From Cylindrotheca closterium (lineage: Eukaryota > Bacillariophyta > Bacillariophyceae > Bacillariales > Bacillariaceae), in assembly GCA_933822405.4 (NCBI GenBank), contig CAKOGP040001980.1, forward strand, positions 466,784 to 530,783: a DNA stretch of 64,000 nt, in the 5' to 3' direction. Below the pieces are notes generated by a model. The model was given only the letters and a program-made list of their open reading frames with translations. It was not told the DNA's origin and searched no databases. Of the stretch, positions 53,901-62,885 are shown one piece after another. The translations under genes were made by a program, and so were the position numbers. Every line of letters begins with the position of its first letter. Position 1 is the first letter of the stretch.

Positions 53901-56468
53901 AACGACTGGAGTGGTTCCTTCTGCGGTCTCAAAGCCTCCGAAGTCATCGGCGTCCGCCTGTTCTAGTGCAGCAGGTGTTGCATCCTCGAATCCTCCAAAA
54001 TCGTCCGCCTCGGCTGGCTGCGGTGCAGCTTGAGAAAATTGATCTAGGGTGGGAAGAGGCGCGTCCCGAGTACCTGCCATTTGTCCAAACGGATCCGAGT
54101 CTTCGTCTGTCGCGTTAGTACTAGATGGTCCTGACGCCTCGAAGCCTCCAAAGCTTTCATCTTCACTGGAAGGCTGCACTGGTTGGGCGAGCGATGGCAA
54201 CGGAGCGTCCTGGCTTGGTCCAAATGGATCTGAGTTGTCGGAAATGATATCAGCGCTCGCTGGTGCTGCTGTCTCGAAGCCTCCAAAATCGTCACTTTCG
54301 TCCTCTTCCAAAGGTGCTGATTGGCCCAATGGAGGCAGAGGAGCATCTTGGCTAGTTGCAATGGGTTCGAATGGATCTGAATCCGCACTTGGCTGATCCA
54401 CCTGAGATGCTGCTGCAGCCCCGAATCCTCCAAAATCGCCTGATTGCGATGGTTGTTGAAATGATGGTAGTGGAGCATCCTGGGCACCTGCGATGGGTCC
54501 AAATGGATCCGAATCGTCAGTTGTGGAGCCTGCAGCCGGTGCTTGCTGTGCAGTCTCGAAACCTCCAAAGTCACCCCCCTCTGACTCTTGTTCAATTTGT
54601 AGAGCTGCTTCATCAAGTAGTGGCAAAGGAGCATCTTGGCTACCAGCCAGTGGTCCAAATGGATCCGACTCGTCATTCACTAGGGTTGGAGCCGGCGCTT
54701 TGGCGGTCTCAAAGCCTCCGAAGTCATCATCATCAGCTTGTGGAGCTTCGGCTGTCTCAAAGCCTCCAAAGTCGTCGGCTGCAGCTTGTGGTACAGGTGG
54801 CATCGCAGCCTCAAATCCTCCAAACTCATCCGCACCTTGCTGCTGCGGGACAGGTTGCGAAAATTGATCCAGCGATGGAAGAGGTGCGTCCTGAACATCT
54901 ATCATGGCTCCAAATGGATCCGACTCGTCGACCGTAGAACCAGGAACAGGTGCTACTCCAAAGTCATCACTCTGTGCTTGTTGTAGAACAGGTTGGGAAA
55001 CTTGGCCCAGAGAGGGAACAGGAGCATCATGGCTTCCTCCAAAGACACCAAAAGCGCCAGAGTCTCCAGCATCCTGATTTACTGGAGCATGTGCTGCACC
55101 TTCAAAGCCTCCAAAATCGTCCTCCTCTGCTTGTTGATGAGTGAAGGGTTGGGAAGTTTGTTCCAAGGAAGGAAGAGGAGCGTCTTGACTACTCGACATA
55201 GCTCCAAATGGATCTGACTCGTCAGTCATGGGACCTGGTGGTGCACCTGGTGCGGTCTCAAAGCCTCCAAAGTCATCGCTCTGTGCTGTTGCTATGGCAG
55301 CTGATTGGTCTGAAGTCGTAAAGTCTCCAAAGTCATCACTTTGAGCTGGTTGCGGGGTCATTGATGTTGGCGCTGCGCCCCCAAAGGATCCAAAAGCATC
55401 GCTTTGTTGGGGCTGTTGGTGGAGTTCCGACCCTTCGTTCACTGACGAACCCATGTCAGCTTGTTGGAATCCACCTGATTGAACCGATGGACCACTTTGG
55501 AAACTGTCAGTATTTTGCAAGGCACTTTGGAAACTATCAGTATTGGAAATAGATTCCTTGGAACCAGTTTGATGCAAACTACCTGAAATCTCCGATTGAT
55601 CCACCGAACCACCGTCATTGACACTGCCACTAAATTCACCAAGGGAAGGCAAGGGAGCATCCGTTGGCGCATCGATATCACCAAAAGCATCGGAGACGGA
55701 TACTGTTGGAAGTTGAGTGGCTGTGTTGAAGCCTTCTGGAATTTCCCCTCCAAAACGCTGGCTTGGTGGAGCCAACGGAGTCGCCGTGTTTGTGTTGGGT
55801 GCCGACACGCCAAAAGTGGAAATAGTTGCAGTTTGGCCAAACGACGAGGTCCCCATGGACAACCCAGATGAGACGGTCGATTGCTGAAACCCACCACCAA
55901 GCGAACTCTGGGAAACACCAAAGCCTCCGGTTGTTTGCTGAGACGGACCACCGTAATTTCCAACCAGGGATGGGCTGCTGTACGAGGACAGGGACCAGAA
56001 TCCACCACCACCACCACCACTTTGTTGGCTCGACGTTGTAGACACGGGCTGAACAGTATTCTGAATGACAAAGCTTCCGTAGGCATTCATGAGTTGATCT
56101 TGATGGGGAACCATGACTGATGAAAAAGATGGTAGATTCAGTTGTTGTGATGAATACTGTTGCACCATAGATTTCACTGTATCAACGGTCATTGATGGAT
56201 TGAGTAGCCCAGTTTGTGCCATTGACACCAGTCGAAGCAACAATTGAAGTTGATTTAATTGGGATAGTGTCCCTATGTTTTGAGGGTCGGCAACGGTCCA
56301 CAAGGACCGCAAAATGCCACGATCAACGTTGCTTTGAGTCAAGAACGGGACGGCATCCCTACCCGAGATTTGAATTTGGGTGGCTCCAGGAAGAACGCCG
56401 AAAACCTGCTGACCAACATACAAAGTATACGCTTGTTCCAGCGGTGTTGGTTGATATAGGTACGACAT
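50997..56468 (-). CDS. Gamma-synergin-like clathrin-adaptor accessory protein, highly repetitive
   Basis: A 1823-residue single-exon protein. Residues about 5-95 form an EH-like domain (GRDAVPFLTQSNVDRGILRS...WTVADPQNIGTL). The middle has about 13 units ending SDPFGP...DAPLPSL, then about 15 DDWGAFDS-type units. DPF motifs bind the AP-2 alpha ear, and FGxF/WGxF-type motifs in acidic context bind gamma ears of AP-1 and GGA proteins. The last 250 residues match the C-terminal domain of synergin gamma: CELTLVPL, SIVSWQGKGFMACSANILANR. This suggests a scaffold in clathrin trafficking at the trans-Golgi or endosome. The repeat number is far larger than I would expect, and the DNA repeats are visible on both strands. 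Confidence 0.82.
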   Translation of the reverse strand: MSYLYQPTPLEQAYTLYVGQQVFGVLPGATQIQISGRDAVPFLTQSNVDRGILRSLWTVADPQNIGTLSQLNQLQLLLRLVSMAQTGLLNPSMTVDTVKSMVQQYSSQQLNLPSFSSVMVPHQDQLMNAYGSFVIQNTVQPVSTTSSQQSGGGGGGFWSLSSYSSPSLVGNYGGPSQQTTGGFGVSQSSLGGGFQQSTVSSGLSMGTSSFGQTATISTFGVSAPNTNTATPLAPPSQRFGGEIPEGFNTATQLPTVSVSDAFGDIDAPTDAPLPSLGEFSGSVNDGGSVDQSEISGSLHQTGSKESISNTDSFQSALQNTDSFQSGPSVQSGGFQQADMGSSVNEGSELHQQPQQSDAFGSFGGAAPTSMTPQPAQSDDFGDFTTSDQSAAIATAQSDDFGGFETAPGAPPGPMTDESDPFGAMSSSQDAPLPSLEQTSQPFTHQQAEEDDFGGFEGAAHAPVNQDAGDSGAFGVFGGSHDAPVPSLGQVSQPVLQQAQSDDFGVAPVPGSTVDESDPFGAMIDVQDAPLPSLDQFSQPVPQQQGADEFGGFEAAMPPVPQAAADDFGGFETAEAPQADDDDFGGFETAKAPAPTLVNDESDPFGPLAGSQDAPLPLLDEAALQIEQESEGGDFGGFETAQQAPAAGSTTDDSDPFGPIAGAQDAPLPSFQQPSQSGDFGGFGAAAASQVDQPSADSDPFEPIATSQDAPLPPLGQSAPLEEDESDDFGGFETAAPASADIISDNSDPFGPSQDAPLPSLAQPVQPSSEDESFGGFEASGPSSTNATDEDSDPFGQMAGTRDAPLPTLDQFSQAAPQPAEADDFGGFEDATPAALEQADADDFGGFETAEGTTPVVDESDPFGPLAGREDAPLPALGQPSQRTSQEDDFGGFGDAVVDDSDPFGPIAGSDDAPLPSLGQISQPVPQDQEDDFGGLEDVAPAAVDDSDPFGPIAGSHDAPLPPLGQMSQSVPQDDFGGFEDAAPLTAVDDSDPFGPIAGSSDAPLPPLGQMSQPVAQDQEDDFGGFEAAVPASVDDTTNKPDLFGPMEGGQEPIEIVPATQASGQPGLFGGDFNVIPDNASNNNWGAFDSSAPAPPPAPSNDAPNDNQDKFGAFNSNIGTAAGVPAATIAQGDDWGGFDPTNAQSNDDDFGAFDSNTGVTSATLAQLPAQDDEWGAFDSNTGTDTATASAVAGSDDDWGAFDSNIGSGADAPALETPAPDNIDAPVPVSTEPKDDDWGAFDSNAGTDAPSATVAQPPAQDDEWGGFDSGAPTPSPALSTDGAVFVDSSAPQPPAHDDDWGAFDSSAPAPAPAPPADTPSSDDDDDWGAFDSNAGADIPPATVAQPPAQDDDWGGFDSGAPAPSPGPSNDGGDFGDSSAPQIPAHDDGWGAFDSSAPAPAPAADNVSSDDNDDDDWGAFDSNADADVTSATVTQQPPAPDDDWGAFDSSAPAPAPPADTASSDDDDDWGAFDSNTGTEAPSATVAQPPPAAQDDDWGDFGKATPASQGPRFDSFASSTNYTSASGSVDGNLSSDDEFGDFGDAEGRRGNGGDHKKPKNGTQDKIRAYASQLPESLLRKSGLSGEHVDLVECFEVNIGSDAAVSTTTMDPAHKATVDRCLQILAILKKKRNSKLPLYWEQLFLVVKEELQFGKQLLMEASSKKLSKAEHEKIQQRLVIMISGFCEYLRVVRSIVGTIGDLLLLDVSALLTIDTYASTWCSLDILKIPVEIEQLWKDIEKAAAGLSIRTLQSKQQDDTSMSLTSIRRKSTERAATTSEQQLCELTLVPLSKQDRDTTCSIVSWQGKGFMACSANILANRCPFYVVVE

Positions 56469-56720
56469 TTTTGCACACTAGAATGCTTGTTGACTTGTCG
56501 GGAAATGGTTTGTGAGACGATGCGCGTGGTGCATCATGCATTGGACATTTTGGAAGAGCTAAGTCAGTCCATCTTCGTATCATAAATCCACCAATGTTTG
56601 TACAGTAGTTTGTTACTCTACTGCCCATACAAACTGCATTTGCAGTATACATTACATACTCGCGATGACACGCCATTACTTGCAAGAAAAGGATTTTTGG
56701 CGCTGCAATCCGTCGTGAGT

Positions 56721-58700
56721 CTACATTGCAAGAATGGATTCAATTTGGTCCTCAACCTGCTGCCTTCGTTTTGCTTCATTCTCAAAGCAATCTTTGGCAT
56801 CCTGAAGCTTAACCTCGAAAGCTCGATATTTCTTTGCCAAAGACTCATGCGCATTTTCGTGTTGTTTCGAATGTTCCTCAAGGCCCTTCTCTCGCTCCTT
56901 CGTAAAAACAAGCTTTGCTTCCAACTTGGCAATCATCTGTTCGTTCCCTTCAATACTGGATTGAAGCCGTCTGTTGTTCTTTTGAAGCTTTTCATTCCAG
57001 ATTTGAGCTCCTTTCAATTCTTCCTTAGATACCTTGAGCTCTTCCTCTCGTTCCTTGATCGAAGCAAGCTTTGCTTCCAACTTAGCAATCGTTTGCTCGT
57101 TCCCTTTACTGCTCTTCTGAATCATTTCTTTGCTATTTTGAAGTTTTTCGTTGTCGGGCAAATGCCTTGTGCTGGTTCTCTGCATTTCTAGTAGCTGATT
57201 TAGGCTTGGCAAGGCTCTGCTCGAAATTGGTGCGATCCGACAGAGTTGTTTTCAGTTCGTCCTTAGATATCTTGAGCTTTTCCTTTCGTTCTTTCATACA
57301 AAGAAGCTTTGCTTTCAACTCGGCAATTGTCTGTTCGTTCCCTTTATTACTCTTTTGAAGTCTTTCGTTCGCGGAAATAGTTGCCTTGAGCTGGTTCTCC
57401 GCATTCCGAGTAGCTCTTTTAGACTCGGTCAGAGTCTCCTACAAATGGGCGCGCTCTGGGCATAGCTGAGACAAGACGACATTCTTGAAATTGGGATCAG
57501 ATTGGCAATAATTAAACAAATGCTTCAGCATATCTTGGTCTGAAGGGCCGATCTGACCCCGCAATGGTCTTGGAGATATATTCGAGTCGTTTGTCTCATC
57601 CATGTTGATTGCATTGGTCTCATTGAATGGTCGTTTTGTTCCACGACGAGCTGCATTGATATGACTTTATTGTAAAATAGCAGTAGAGGAAGGCAAGGTT
57701 ACAGTGTTTGTGATGCTGTTGATCTCTTGGCTAGGATTCGTGATGCCAGACTCGGACATAGTAGGAATATTCTCTGCATCTTGCTTCTCTATAAATCGAA
57801 CACAAGCGTAAGCTTTGTTGCTGTCAGTATGAATCGGTAGACGATTCATTTTTTTAACAACTCTCACCTTTTCTCAACGCCTTTCCACAATCGGCTTTAC
57901 TTCGTTATTGTGGGTACTTTTGACTGTTCCAATGCATAGTACTGTTCGGTCTAATGCTTGATCGTCAGTCTGTTGGTAGTACTTATGTTTGCTGGCATCG
58001 TATTTGAAGTATTTTTGGGCAGGGATCTCTTCTTTCTGTTGCTTGAAAGGTCGACTCGCTATGCCTTTCACCGTATCGCTTGAACCTTTAAAGTAGATTT
58101 TCCCTTCCTGTATTTTGAAGCGCCGAAAGGGTCAACAAAATGGTTTCTTCGAACTTCAGGGTACCGCGAGTCTTGGGATAACTGCCATTTTTATACCAGA
58201 AAATAATATCTTCAGCGCAAGGAAATCCTTCGCTTGTCTCTTGTTCTTCGTTGTCTATTCCGTCTTTCTTCGCCTTGAGGAACTTCCTCGTTCTTATCGT
58301 AACATCGGGCGGAAATTGATTCACAATCCCTCGAACGATTTCATCCCGCCCCTCCTGGCTGGCTTCCCAATACGCATCAAAGCTGTTCTTCACCATTGCT
58401 CTAAATGCTATTGTTCCAGAATATTCTTGTAGCCAAGGGATTTTCTGCCCAATACCGAAAGCGACAGGACCTACTGAATTGGTTGCGTAGCTTTCATAGC
58501 TCCTAGTGTACTTTCGTTGCCGAAAGGACTACTAGATGAATTGTTGGCTCTGGACTCTTCCAAACTAGAAGTGCAATCGACTGTAATTTTCAGAGGTTCA
58601 TTTTCCTTGCAATTCTTGCAAAATCCTTTCGACTAAGCATTCCATCTCCGGATCGGTCCACAACTCCATCTTTGCAACTAGTTCCTCCTACGTCAAACCT
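56721..58700 (-). pseudogene. Decayed DUF6824-like gene with coiled-coil tail
   Basis: The minus strand reads, from about 58700, through a start-like MELWTDPEMECLVE, a frameshift, and then GIGQKIPWLQEYSGTIAFRA and AYWEASQEGRDEIVRGIV, which match the DUF6824 domain seen in many diatom proteins. Further stops and frame changes follow (for example a TGA at 57876). The C-terminal part has three coiled-coil repeats of about 46 residues (GNEQTIAKLEAKL...KEREE). No single frame spans the gene, so it is a pseudogene. Introns cannot be excluded for some breaks. Confidence 0.65.
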
Positions 58701-58786
58701 TCCCCTACGATTCTTTGTTCTGGCATCGAATTCGAACTATTTTTCGCCAGAGTTCTCTTCTTCCTATTACTTGAGGAGTCGATATG

Positions 58787-61016
58787 CTAACTATTCATCA
58801 AACTCCACTGGTAATCGCTCTGAAAGACACTCCCATTCTTGCCCACTGTCGCCAGAACACCGCCATAGTCTTGCTGTAGAAGTTTTGAGACACTGAGGGG
58901 GGTCCAATTCGTATGTAATGCAAAGATGGGTTCCGTTCCATCCGTCCCCCAACCATCACGCCCAAACTTGTCCCAAGCGCCAATCTTCTGAAGCAAGACC
59001 TTGGCATCCTTTTCAATAGTTTCGTAATGACCAACATAATTGATGTAAGGAAAGTATTTTGGCTCCATCTTTCTACTTTGCGGTCGCCAATATGGATGGT
59101 CGCAATCTTGAGTAATGTTTACAAACATCTCAAAAGAGATTGGTTCCTCCATTTTGGCACACTTGCCGACATAGTGTTCCGACCCTGGCAATACTAGCTG
59201 TTTAATCGTTCCACAACAATGAGCTTTCATGAATTCATTTTTCCTATCCTGCAACACTTTTCTGACATAGCTGGATAACAGACGAGTCTTTGGGTCTTGT
59301 ACAATCATAGCACGGGTGTACTCAGCCGATGTCATTATTTCATTTGCCCTTTCCAAAGTGAAATCACTCAGGAGTGCAAGGCCTTGGAACTGAACAGTCT
59401 CGTTCCGCCAGTCTGTTTTCTTCAACATACGACGAAACAAACAACGCCAGGTTTCTGCTCCATTCCCTTCGATTGGAAAAAAGACAAGCTTGTAATCTTC
59501 CAGAACAACAGGTGACGAGTCGAAGTCTTGATTCGAAAAGATATAGTCATTTCTTCGCACCAGCGTAAGGATATCCCCTCGTGGTGGCATATCAAACAGA
59601 TGATAGGTATTGCTCACTGATGTCTAAAGGAAATGCAAGATGTGGTGTCGTCAGTCAGCAGCAACAGTGCATCGGATCCACAACGATCTCGTCATTTGGT
59701 CATACCTTGTTGTGAGTGTGCCAGTACAAGTAGTGACGCCATATCTTGCGAGCAGTCGGCAAGTACTTGAAGTATGGACCCGGACTGAACCGAGACCATC
59801 GTCCTTTGTTTCCCCATTCCGTATGCCCATAGAGAACTTCTGTAAAGTTATAGTTGGCATATTTCGGTTTCCCGTGCGAAATTTTGGACGGTTGGATCAT
59901 GAGTGTTTTGTCGGGAAGCCAAATCTTGGATGCATTTGTACCCAGGTACTCAACTCTTTTACTAATTTCTTTGTCCTCAAACTCACTTCTATTTTGTCGT
60001 CCAATGGATTCAGGACCAGATATTGCTTTGGCAAGGTCCACAGACAAGATTTGGAATGGACCAGCTGCCCAAGAGTATCCGCTCTTACCGCCTCTCACCT
60101 TTCTACCCATGTATACCTGTTTCAAGTGTAACGGAAAGTGGTTGGCAGCATATTCGAGCAAATTGACCGGAAAAAGCATTGTATCCAAGTCAATCTTCAT
60201 CACAAAGTCAAAGGAAATTTGACGCTCTTTCAATCGATCCAACGCAAGGGACGCATATCTGTAGAACGTTGGTGTTTTGCCATCGTTCATGTTTTCCTTA
60301 ATGTTCAGAAATGCAACATCGTCTTCTCCACCGTACTCGTCCGGAGTTTCAATTGTAATGGGATGGGTGGCATTGGGAGTCAGGAGTTGTGTCGAACCTT
60401 CAGTCAGTCCACCAGCCAAAAAGATGTATGCGATTTGACAAGATGTGGCATCGATCTCTTCATTTAAGAGGTCATTTAAGGAGCAGATTCGATTGGAATT
60501 GAAATCTTCAGTGTCCTTGTAAAAGGACACGAAGGAGTCTCTTATGAATTGACGACGTTCGACGTCTTCTTGGACGCACATGATGCCAACCAGAAATTTC
60601 GGTCCAACAAACGGATGAGCTGGCAAACTGAGAGTCGACTTTTCATTCGACGGAGTTTTCGTTGGATCAATGATCAATGTAGCAACAGGTGAAGCGTTTT
60701 GAGACCGATCTGAAGGATCGCTTAAATTCGGACGGGCACCAGTTTCAGCAGGCGAATTGAGAGTTTTTTTGCTGATCGATGGGGTTGCGGTCAGGTCCTC
60801 AGCCATATTGTCAGAAACTGCACCACTTTGAAACCAATCTGGGGCATCCAGTGATTGTGGTATCGCATTGGTTGCCTGAGATTGGAGGACAAATGACTGG
60901 TTTCCAGTCAGCTGAACAGACACTTTGATTGACAGTACAACAGCGCCCAGGATTAGAGATACCATGCCAAGTCGAAAGTATCTGTTTTGACAGACATTTT
61001 TTGAGCAAAATGCCAT
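58787..61016 (-). CDS. Type II membrane GT31-like glycosyltransferase fused to a sulfotransferase
   Basis: Exons 61016-59706 and 59623-58787 are joined in phase across an 82-bp intron (GTATGA...TTTAG), giving 715 residues. The N-terminus has a signal-anchor (residues 15-36). Residues about 140-400 resemble beta-1,3-galactosyltransferases: FLVGIMCVQEDVERRQFIRDS, the DDVAFLNIKEN segment, and a DLD metal motif at 276-278 in FVMKIDLDTM. The second exon is a carbohydrate sulfotransferase-like domain: VFFPIEGNGAETWRCLF for the 5'-phosphosulfate loop and MIVQDPKTRLLSSYVRK for the 3'-phosphate site. The two would add a sugar and a sulfate in the Golgi. If the intron were not removed, translation would stop right after the first domain, at WHTHNKV. 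The acceptor substrate is unknown. Confidence 0.75.
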
Positions 61017-61271
61017 TGCATGTTGTCGTTCAACAAGACAGTGGTTTGGTTCTAGTACGAGTACTCGTAAGTGTATTCAATGATTTCCATGTTTTGTGGC
61101 GTCTTGGAATGCTGCGGGTCACATCACCGGCGGGAAAATGAGCGAGTTTTCCCGTCATGCACTACCACCCGCACGTCAACAAAATTATGCAACCGCTCAA
61201 GATCATCGAACACTATTTCACCCCGATCAGCAAGAAATGCAACCACCCAACATAGCTACTCCATTTAGAAG
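61017..61271. promoter_or_regulatory. Divergent promoter region of the glycan cluster
   Basis: 255 bp between the fusion gene start (minus) and the first GT32 copy (plus). Shared control of the two genes is possible. No specific site recognised. Confidence 0.35.
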
Positions 61272-61274
61272 ATG

Positions 61275-62510
61275 ATGGAGTCGAACGAGACTCCCTCGAC
61301 ACGGCGAGGGCAGAATTCAGGGTTTGTTGCTGTTGGGAATTCCTACAAAGCACTCCTCATAATTGCATGCATATATATTGCTCGGACATTGATGACTCTC
61401 CATACCGAAATTGGAAAAGACTGTACAGAACAGCTTGCGGATTTGGAGAGCTTTCTTGCTGTGAAAAATTCTGAGAAAAGGGAAGATCATTTAAAGGAGA
61501 AGACAGCTGAGGGCATAGCTGCTACAACTGAGGGCACAGCTGCTACAACTGAAACAGATGAAGATGACTTCATTTCAAGGAAGAAGACATTTCAGAGCTC
61601 ATTACCGCCTCTCTCCAACCTTACCCAGAAGTCATGGGCTACGCAGTGTGACGAAGGAATGGTATACAAAACTGACATTGTCGTCGACAACATTCATGAC
61701 AGCAATCGCTGGAACAAGATACCGAAAATCATCCATCAAACATCAAAGTCTCGATGCTTGACCGTGCCATTCAACATATCAACGTCAAAATGGTCTGAGT
61801 GGCACAATTACGGTTGGTCGTATTACTTTCATGACGATGACGCTGTATACCGAATGTTCGAAATGAATTTCGAAAATTTTCCGTTATTGAAAGACCTCTA
61901 CGAAAGTTGCCTTGTCTCTGGAACCGCAAAAGCAGATTTATGGAGATATCTCGTTCTTTGGCAATACCACTCCAAATCACCTTACTCCAGAGACTTTCTC
62001 GTCCCTGGCTACAGAGGGATCCGAGTTGGAGGCATTTTTTATCATTGAGGCCTGGCATTTCTTGAGTCAGTATTTCTTTGCGATTGCACCGAAGCACCCA
62101 CTTATGCACCACACAATCCTTGTAACATTGCACAATTTATTAGCAGTTGACGACACTATTGCTTGGGATGCTTCTCGGATCACAGGTCCGAAGGCTCTTC
62201 ATCAGGGATTCGTTAATTTTCTTGATGATGTTGGTATCAAACCTAAAAAGGGCACCAAAGGCTTCGGGAAAGAGTTCAGGCACAAGTACATTATCACTAA
62301 TGGAACTATTGTTGGCACTGCAAACCACACGATTGGAGCGTATGGGATTTCCAAAGACTCTGATTTTTGGGTGTGGAGATACGATAAAGGTGTGTCAAAT
62401 CGTAATAAAAACGGAGGCTACGCTGCAATGGGGATGGTACATTTCGGACAGTTGAAGAAAAGGCCGAGTGGAATATCATGTCAGCAAGCAATAAGGAACA
62501 GACACCGTAA
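61275..62510 (+). pseudogene. GT32-like glycosyltransferase, copy 1, DxD motif deleted
   Basis: Homologous along its length to the downstream copy at 62886. It has a signal-anchor and the IPKIIHQTSKSRCL and GTAKADLWRYLVLW segments of the GT32 (OCH1-like) family. After CTTTGGCA a 26-nt block present in copy 2 is missing. That block encodes HYGGVYSDI, including the first Asp of the DxD motif, and its loss also shifts the frame. The downstream frame then continues (FSSLATEGSELEAFFIIEA) to an intron at 62390-62451 and a TAA at 62508-62510. The ATG at 61272 is immediately upstream. It is a disrupted gene; a truncated 258-residue product would be made. Confidence 0.8.
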
Positions 62511-62885
62511 GGAAGTGGGAACGAACTACATAAAAAGAAGGACAAAAAAGGTTGATGTTTAGTTCATCATCACCTACAAAACGATCTGCAAAAATAGTGT
62601 TTGGGCTGAAACAGACATAGATGCATTGTGCATGATATCGACTTGGAAATAGCTCATATCATAAATGCGTGCAATGGTTGATTGGAAGAACTTACGGTTG
62701 GCTACGGCACGGGTAGTTCCCATGTCGAGGTTTGGATGGGGGCGGGTGATATCGCCAGATAGCGGGGACACCCGGGTTTTCCCGCATTTCCCACCACCCC
62801 CACCCCGATAACAGCCATAGTCACAAGTTATTGAAAGTCATCACCTTACACAACCACTCAATACAGTCGCTCCGTTAAAAGGAGG
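62511..62885. other. Intergenic region between tandem GT32 copies
   Basis: 375 bp. The part near 62760-62885 resembles the region upstream of copy 1 (cccgCATTTCCCACCACC-type and CAACCACTCAA-type words), so promoter sequence was duplicated with the gene. No gene seen. Confidence 0.4.

Noticed and set aside
51516..54937. Many open frames on both strands of the synergin-like gene
   Set aside because: They arise because the DNA repeats are multiples of three and keep all frames open.
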